Assembly: GCA_031276435.1 (NCBI GenBank)
Contig: JAISNB010000099.1
Location: 1 to 7,073 of the forward strand
DNA length: 7,073 bases
Direction of reading: 5' to 3'
DNA from: Burkholderiaceae bacterium
GTDB taxonomy: Bacteria > Pseudomonadota > Gammaproteobacteria > Burkholderiales > Burkholderiaceae_C
The notes beneath the pieces are model-generated. The model did not search any database. It was given only the letters and a program-made list of their open reading frames with translations, and was not told the DNA's origin. This document shows, one piece after another, positions 4,116 to 7,073 of this stretch (the stretch's first letter is position 1; every line of letters begins with the position of its first letter). A program made the position numbers and the translations under genes.

Positions 4116-6293
4116 GTGATCCAGTCCCCAGACACCCCGCCGGGCGCGTGCCACTGGCTGTCCATTGTGGTACCCACGCCCGCGCACAGCAATGTGGCGC
4201 AAACGCTCAGCTACCGCAGCGATCGGCCTGTGCCCGCCGGCGCGCTGGTGCGCGTGCCCTTGGGGCGGCGCGAGGTGCTTGGCGTGGTGTGGCAAAACGA
4301 CGCACCCGCGCCCGTGGCCGATTTGCTGCCGCACATCCGGCCCGTGGCCGCCGTGCTCGACGCACTGGCGCCCCTGTCGGCCGAATGGCGCAAGCTCATC
4401 GACTTTACCGCACGCTATTACCAGCGCGCGCTGGGCGAGGTGGCGCTGGCCGCGCTGCCGCCGCAACTGCGCGGCCTGAGCCAGGCGCAACTGGCCCGGC
4501 GCTTGAACCGCAAAACAACGCCAGCGGCAAAAGCCAGCGCGTTGCCAGCGGATGGCGCCGCGCCGTCGCCGCCACTGCCCGTGCTCACTGAAGAACAAGC
4601 GCGCGCGCTGCGCGCCATGGCGCGCGAGGCGGGGACTTTCTTGCTGCATGGCGCCACCGGCAGCGGCAAAACCGAGGTGTATTTGCGCGCCAGTGCCGAC
4701 GCGCTGGCGCAAAACCCGCAAGCGCAGGTTCTGGTGCTCACACCCGAAATCAACCTCACGCCCCAATTGCTGGCGCGCTTTGAGGCGCGCTTTGTGCCGC
4801 TGTACGGCGCGGAGGCCGTCATCGCCATGCACAGCGCGCTCACACCCGCGCAGCGCCTGAACAGTTGGCTGGCCGCGCACACGGGACGCGCGCGCATTGT
4901 TCTGGGCACGCGCATGGCGGTACTGGCATCCATGCCCGCGCTGGCGCTGATCGTGGTGGACGAAGAACACGACCCCAGCTACAAGCAGCAGGAAGGCGCG
5001 CGCTACTCGGCGCGCGACCTGGCCGTGCTGCGCGGGCATCTGGCGGGCGCCAAAGTCATTTTAGGATCGGCCACGCCATCGCTGGAGAGCTGGCACCAAA
5101 GCCGCCCCGCCGCCGACGGTGACAGCGGCGGACGCTACCGGCGCCTGGGCATGCCGCGGCGCGTTGGCGCCGCGGGCGACGGCACTGGCTGGCCGCGCGT
5201 GCACTGCGTGGACATGAACCTGCAACCGCGCGGCACCCTGATTGCCGCGCCCCTGCTGGATGCCATCGCCCAGCGCGTGGCGCGCGGCCAGCAATGCCTG
5301 CTGCTGCTCAACCGGCGCGGCTACGCGCCCGTACTGCAATGCACCGATTGCGGCTGGAACAGCGCCTGTCCGCATTGCAGCGCGTTCCAGGTCTTCCACA
5401 AAGCCGACCGCACACTGCGCTGCCACCACTGTGCTCTGAGCCAGCCCGTACCGCGCGCCTGCCCGGAATGCGGCAACACCGACCTGGGCATGCTTGGCCA
5501 GGGCACCGAGCAGCTTGAAGAACACATCGTCCGACTGCTGGGCGACATCACCCGGAGCGACGGCGGCGCGGCGCGTGTGGCGCGCATCGACGCCGACGCC
5601 ACGCGCGCGCAAGGCGCGCTGCAAAGCCGCATGGCCGCCATGCACGCGGGCGAAGTCGATGTGCTGGTGGGCACGCAAATGATTGCCAAGGGCCACGACT
5701 TCAGGCGCGTCACACTGGTGGCCGCCATCAACCCCGACAACGCGCTCTTTTCCAGCGACTTTCGCGCGCCCGAGCGCCTGTTTGCACTGCTCATGCAAGC
5801 GGCCGGCCGCGCCGGGCGCGACGCCGCCCTGGGCGCAGCCAGCGAAATGTGGGTCCAAACGCGCCAAAGCGCCCACCCGTTGCTGCTGGCGCTGCGCGCG
5901 CACGACTTCGACGGCTTTGCCCGGCACGCGCTGGCCGAGCGCCAACAGGCCGGACTGCCGCCATTCGTGCACCTGGCGCTGCTGCGCGCCGAAGCGCGCA
6001 CGCAAGAGGCGGCCCAGGACTTCCTGCGCGCCGCATCCGACACGGCCCGCGCGCAACTGGCAGAAGACGCCGAAACCGCGCGCCTTCTGCCGCGCGTCAC
6101 CTTCTACCCCGCCGTCCCCATGGCCATGCCGCGCGTAGCGGGCATGGAACGCGCGCAAATGCTGCTCGAAAGCCCCTCGCGCGCCGCCTTGCAGCGCGTA
6201 CTGGCGGCCTGGCAACCCATACTGCACGCCTTGCGCGCGCAACACCGCGGCATCGCGCGCTGGGCCGTCGACGTCGATCCGCTGGCCGTGTAA
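4116..6293 (+). CDS. priA: Primosomal protein N' (replication restart helicase PriA)
   Basis: PriA recognises stalled forks and D-loops, unwinds the lagging arm and starts primosome reassembly. From this GTG the protein has 725 residues; from the alternative GTG at 4071 it has 740. I prefer 4116 because 4071-4115 has AT-rich, non-coding-like codons and the family N-terminus begins near WLSIVVPTPAHSN; TTG at 4110 is also possible. Numbered from 4071, the helicase motifs are Walker A GATGSGKT (194-201), DEEH (297-300), motif V GTQMIAKGHDF (534-544) and motif VI QAAGRAGR (576-583). Eight cysteines in four CxxC pairs (424/427, 433/436, 451/454, 464/467) form the two zinc sites. The C-terminus WAVDVDPLAV is typical. 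It is intact and complete, with no close downstream partner on the same strand. Confidence 0.97.
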   Translation: MIQSPDTPPGACHWLSIVVPTPAHSNVAQTLSYRSDRPVPAGALVRVPLGRREVLGVVWQNDAPAPVADLLPHIRPVAAVLDALAPLSAEWRKLIDFTARYYQRALGEVALAALPPQLRGLSQAQLARRLNRKTTPAAKASALPADGAAPSPPLPVLTEEQARALRAMAREAGTFLLHGATGSGKTEVYLRASADALAQNPQAQVLVLTPEINLTPQLLARFEARFVPLYGAEAVIAMHSALTPAQRLNSWLAAHTGRARIVLGTRMAVLASMPALALIVVDEEHDPSYKQQEGARYSARDLAVLRGHLAGAKVILGSATPSLESWHQSRPAADGDSGGRYRRLGMPRRVGAAGDGTGWPRVHCVDMNLQPRGTLIAAPLLDAIAQRVARGQQCLLLLNRRGYAPVLQCTDCGWNSACPHCSAFQVFHKADRTLRCHHCALSQPVPRACPECGNTDLGMLGQGTEQLEEHIVRLLGDITRSDGGAARVARIDADATRAQGALQSRMAAMHAGEVDVLVGTQMIAKGHDFRRVTLVAAINPDNALFSSDFRAPERLFALLMQAAGRAGRDAALGAASEMWVQTRQSAHPLLLALRAHDFDGFARHALAERQQAGLPPFVHLALLRAEARTQEAAQDFLRAASDTARAQLAEDAETARLLPRVTFYPAVPMAMPRVAGMERAQMLLESPSRAALQRVLAAWQPILHALRAQHRGIARWAVDVDPLAV

Positions 6294-6432
6294 GCCGCGC
6301 CACAGGCGGCGGGCACGCCAAGCCAGCCACGCGGCCAGCAGCGAAAACGTCAGCACAGCAGCACCCGCCATCGGCCCTGTCATTGCGAAGGTCAACGGCA
6401 CGGTAATCATTGCCACCAGGCGCAAAGCATTG
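6294..6432 (-). pseudogene. Possible remnant of a small membrane protein
   Basis: Read on the - strand, this gap gives LRLVAMITVPLTFAMTGPMA and then GAAVLTFSLLAAWLAWRARRLWRG, which is like two membrane segments followed by a basic end, with CTG/GTG/GCC-rich codons normal for this genome. A possible ATG lies at 6410. The frame then runs into the antisense of priA without a sensible stop, and on the other side it meets repeat copy C. If it was ever a gene, it has lost its end and possibly its start. GC-rich DNA can produce such hydrophobic stretches by chance, so this is tentative. Confidence 0.2.
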
Positions 6433-6437
6433 ATTGC

Positions 6438-6580
6438 CCTCGCCGACCTCTCCCATCCCTCCCCAAAGGGGAGGGTGCAATTTGCACCCCTCTCCACAAG
6501 TGGAGAGGGTGGGGGGTGAGGATGGGGCGCGCGAGGGCGATGTCCTGTTATTTCCCCTCCCCCATTTATGGGGGAGAGGG
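6438..6580 (+). repeat. Composite dispersed repeat, copy C (partial) with an extra hairpin
   Basis: This copy lies between the convergent priA and lectin-like genes. It has three perfect hairpins: CCCTCCCC/GGGGAGGG (6457-6464 with 6468-6475), CCCTCTCCAC/GTGGAGAGGG (6488-6497 with 6500-6509) and CTCCCCCAT/ATGGGGGAG (6557-6565 with 6568-6576). The first two correspond to those of copy B; the CATTGCGAG module is missing and a different hairpin takes its place. The second stem differs from B in its loop (AA in place of TT) while the arms stay paired. Confidence 0.9.
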
Positions 6581-6597
6581 TTGGGTGAGGGGGGCCC

Positions 6598-6615
6598 GCG
6601 CGGCGCAGACCGCGC
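6598..6615. terminator. GC hairpin between convergent genes
   Basis: GCGCGG (6598-6603) pairs with CCGCGC (6610-6615) around a 6-base loop, and TTCTT follows on the + strand. It lies 15 bases beyond the stop codon of the minus-strand gene. It could help end transcription from either side, but it lacks a strong U-run on both strands. Confidence 0.3.
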
Positions 6616-6629
6616 TTCTTGTCAAACCG

Positions 6630-7073
6630 TCAACTGTGCAATCGCCAGCGCAGCGCGGGCAGGGTCAAAAGCGCCAGCAGGGCAACCAACGCGCCCAGCG
6701 GCGCGCTTTCACCCAGCGCGGGGACGGCGCTGACAAGCGTTGTTGCGCGCCGGACGCGCACCTCGTGAATGTTGGTCTCGCCGCCTGTTCGGGCGGTAAA
6801 TCCCATTTTGAATGCCGCGGGCACCGGGCCATTGCCAGCCAGCGAGAAGGCATCCATCACCTTGACAAAGCCCGTGCCGGGATCGATTTCCACCGTCACC
6901 GTTGGGGGCACACCAGATGAAGCGGGCGAAATGGTGACGCGCACGGTACGCGCACCCGCGCGGCTTCCCGTTGCAATTTGCCCCAGGGCTGGAAAGGCAC
7001 TGGGTAAAACAACCCGTTTCAGCGTGGGATAGCCAAGGCTTACCGCGCCCAGCATAACCACGCTGTTCCTTGT
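6630..7073 (-). CDS. Lectin-like surface protein with degenerate IPTL-CTERM-type tail (3' part)
   Basis: Only the C-terminal 147 residues are visible; the frame is open to the window edge and continues outside it, so the GTG at 7061 is not the real start. VRVTISPASSGVPPTVTVEI and FKMGFTARTGGETNIHEVRV (visible residues 88-107) look like the last strands of a concanavalin-A/L-type lectin beta sandwich, in which a GF.A.TGG..N.HE.R pattern is usual. Next come VPALGESA (117-124), a hydrophobic segment (about 125-141) and a basic end RWRLHS. This order (VPxLGExA, membrane helix, Arg cluster) fits IPTL-CTERM tails, which sort exported proteins in Betaproteobacteria, but the usual Trp is Ser here. 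The protein is probably exported and membrane-anchored for trimming or surface display. The stop is TGA (6632-6630). It converges on priA. The fold is recognised by pattern only, and the ligand is unknown. Confidence 0.75.
   Translation of the reverse strand, partial: TRNSVVMLGAVSLGYPTLKRVVLPSAFPALGQIATGSRAGARTVRVTISPASSGVPPTVTVEIDPGTGFVKVMDAFSLAGNGPVPAAFKMGFTARTGGETNIHEVRVRRATTLVSAVPALGESAPLGALVALLALLTLPALRWRLHS

Noticed and set aside
6378..6420. Possible third copy of the CATTGCGAG element (GTCATTGCGAAGG)
   Set aside because: Only about a dozen bases match and the right half does not follow the pattern, so chance cannot be excluded.
5061..6497. 478-codon minus-strand frame opposite priA
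   Set aside because: The part over priA is an antisense shadow. Only the piece beyond the priA stop (6294-6432) looked worth separate mention.

Overview
The window looks like a piece of a GC-rich betaproteobacterial chromosome, most likely order Burkholderiales and near Comamonadaceae. The protein sequences of the hemE and priA products, their adjacency, the codon use and the style of the intergenic repeats all point that way; I cannot name a species. Three complete genes lie on the + strand: a secreted DUF4139 protein (909-2426), hemE (2652-3800) and priA (about 4116-6293). The 3' end of a fourth gene enters from the right on the - strand (6630-7073). It encodes a lectin-like domain followed by a degenerate IPTL-CTERM-type anchoring tail.

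The left 900 bases hold no convincing intact gene. They start with an almost perfect heptanucleotide array (4-103). Next comes an AT-richer stretch in which a minus-strand reading frame with a good Shine-Dalgarno starts at 171 and runs through the array off the window. After that there is a terminator-like hairpin and a cluster of dispersed hairpin repeats (450-790). One composite repeat occurs three times: inverted before the DUF4139 gene (539-697), direct between DUF4139 and hemE (2463-2614), and direct in part after priA (6438-6580). The second copy almost reaches the hemE start codon.

The hemE-priA gap (3801-4115) has no gene and is AT-rich and unusually structured. It contains an 8-bp inverted repeat, a palindrome TTGTGCACAA, a long hairpin and a perfect DnaA box TTATCCACA about 60 bp before the likely priA start. 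The other gaps are mostly repeat DNA.

In function the window is mainly housekeeping: haem synthesis (HemE), replication restart (PriA), an uncharacterised exported protein and a surface protein. I see no multi-gene defence, secretion or biosynthetic system, CRISPR array, tRNA, rRNA or insertion sequence. The parts most worth a second look are the heptamer array with its minus-strand frame, the composite repeat family, and the DnaA-box-bearing hemE-priA gap.
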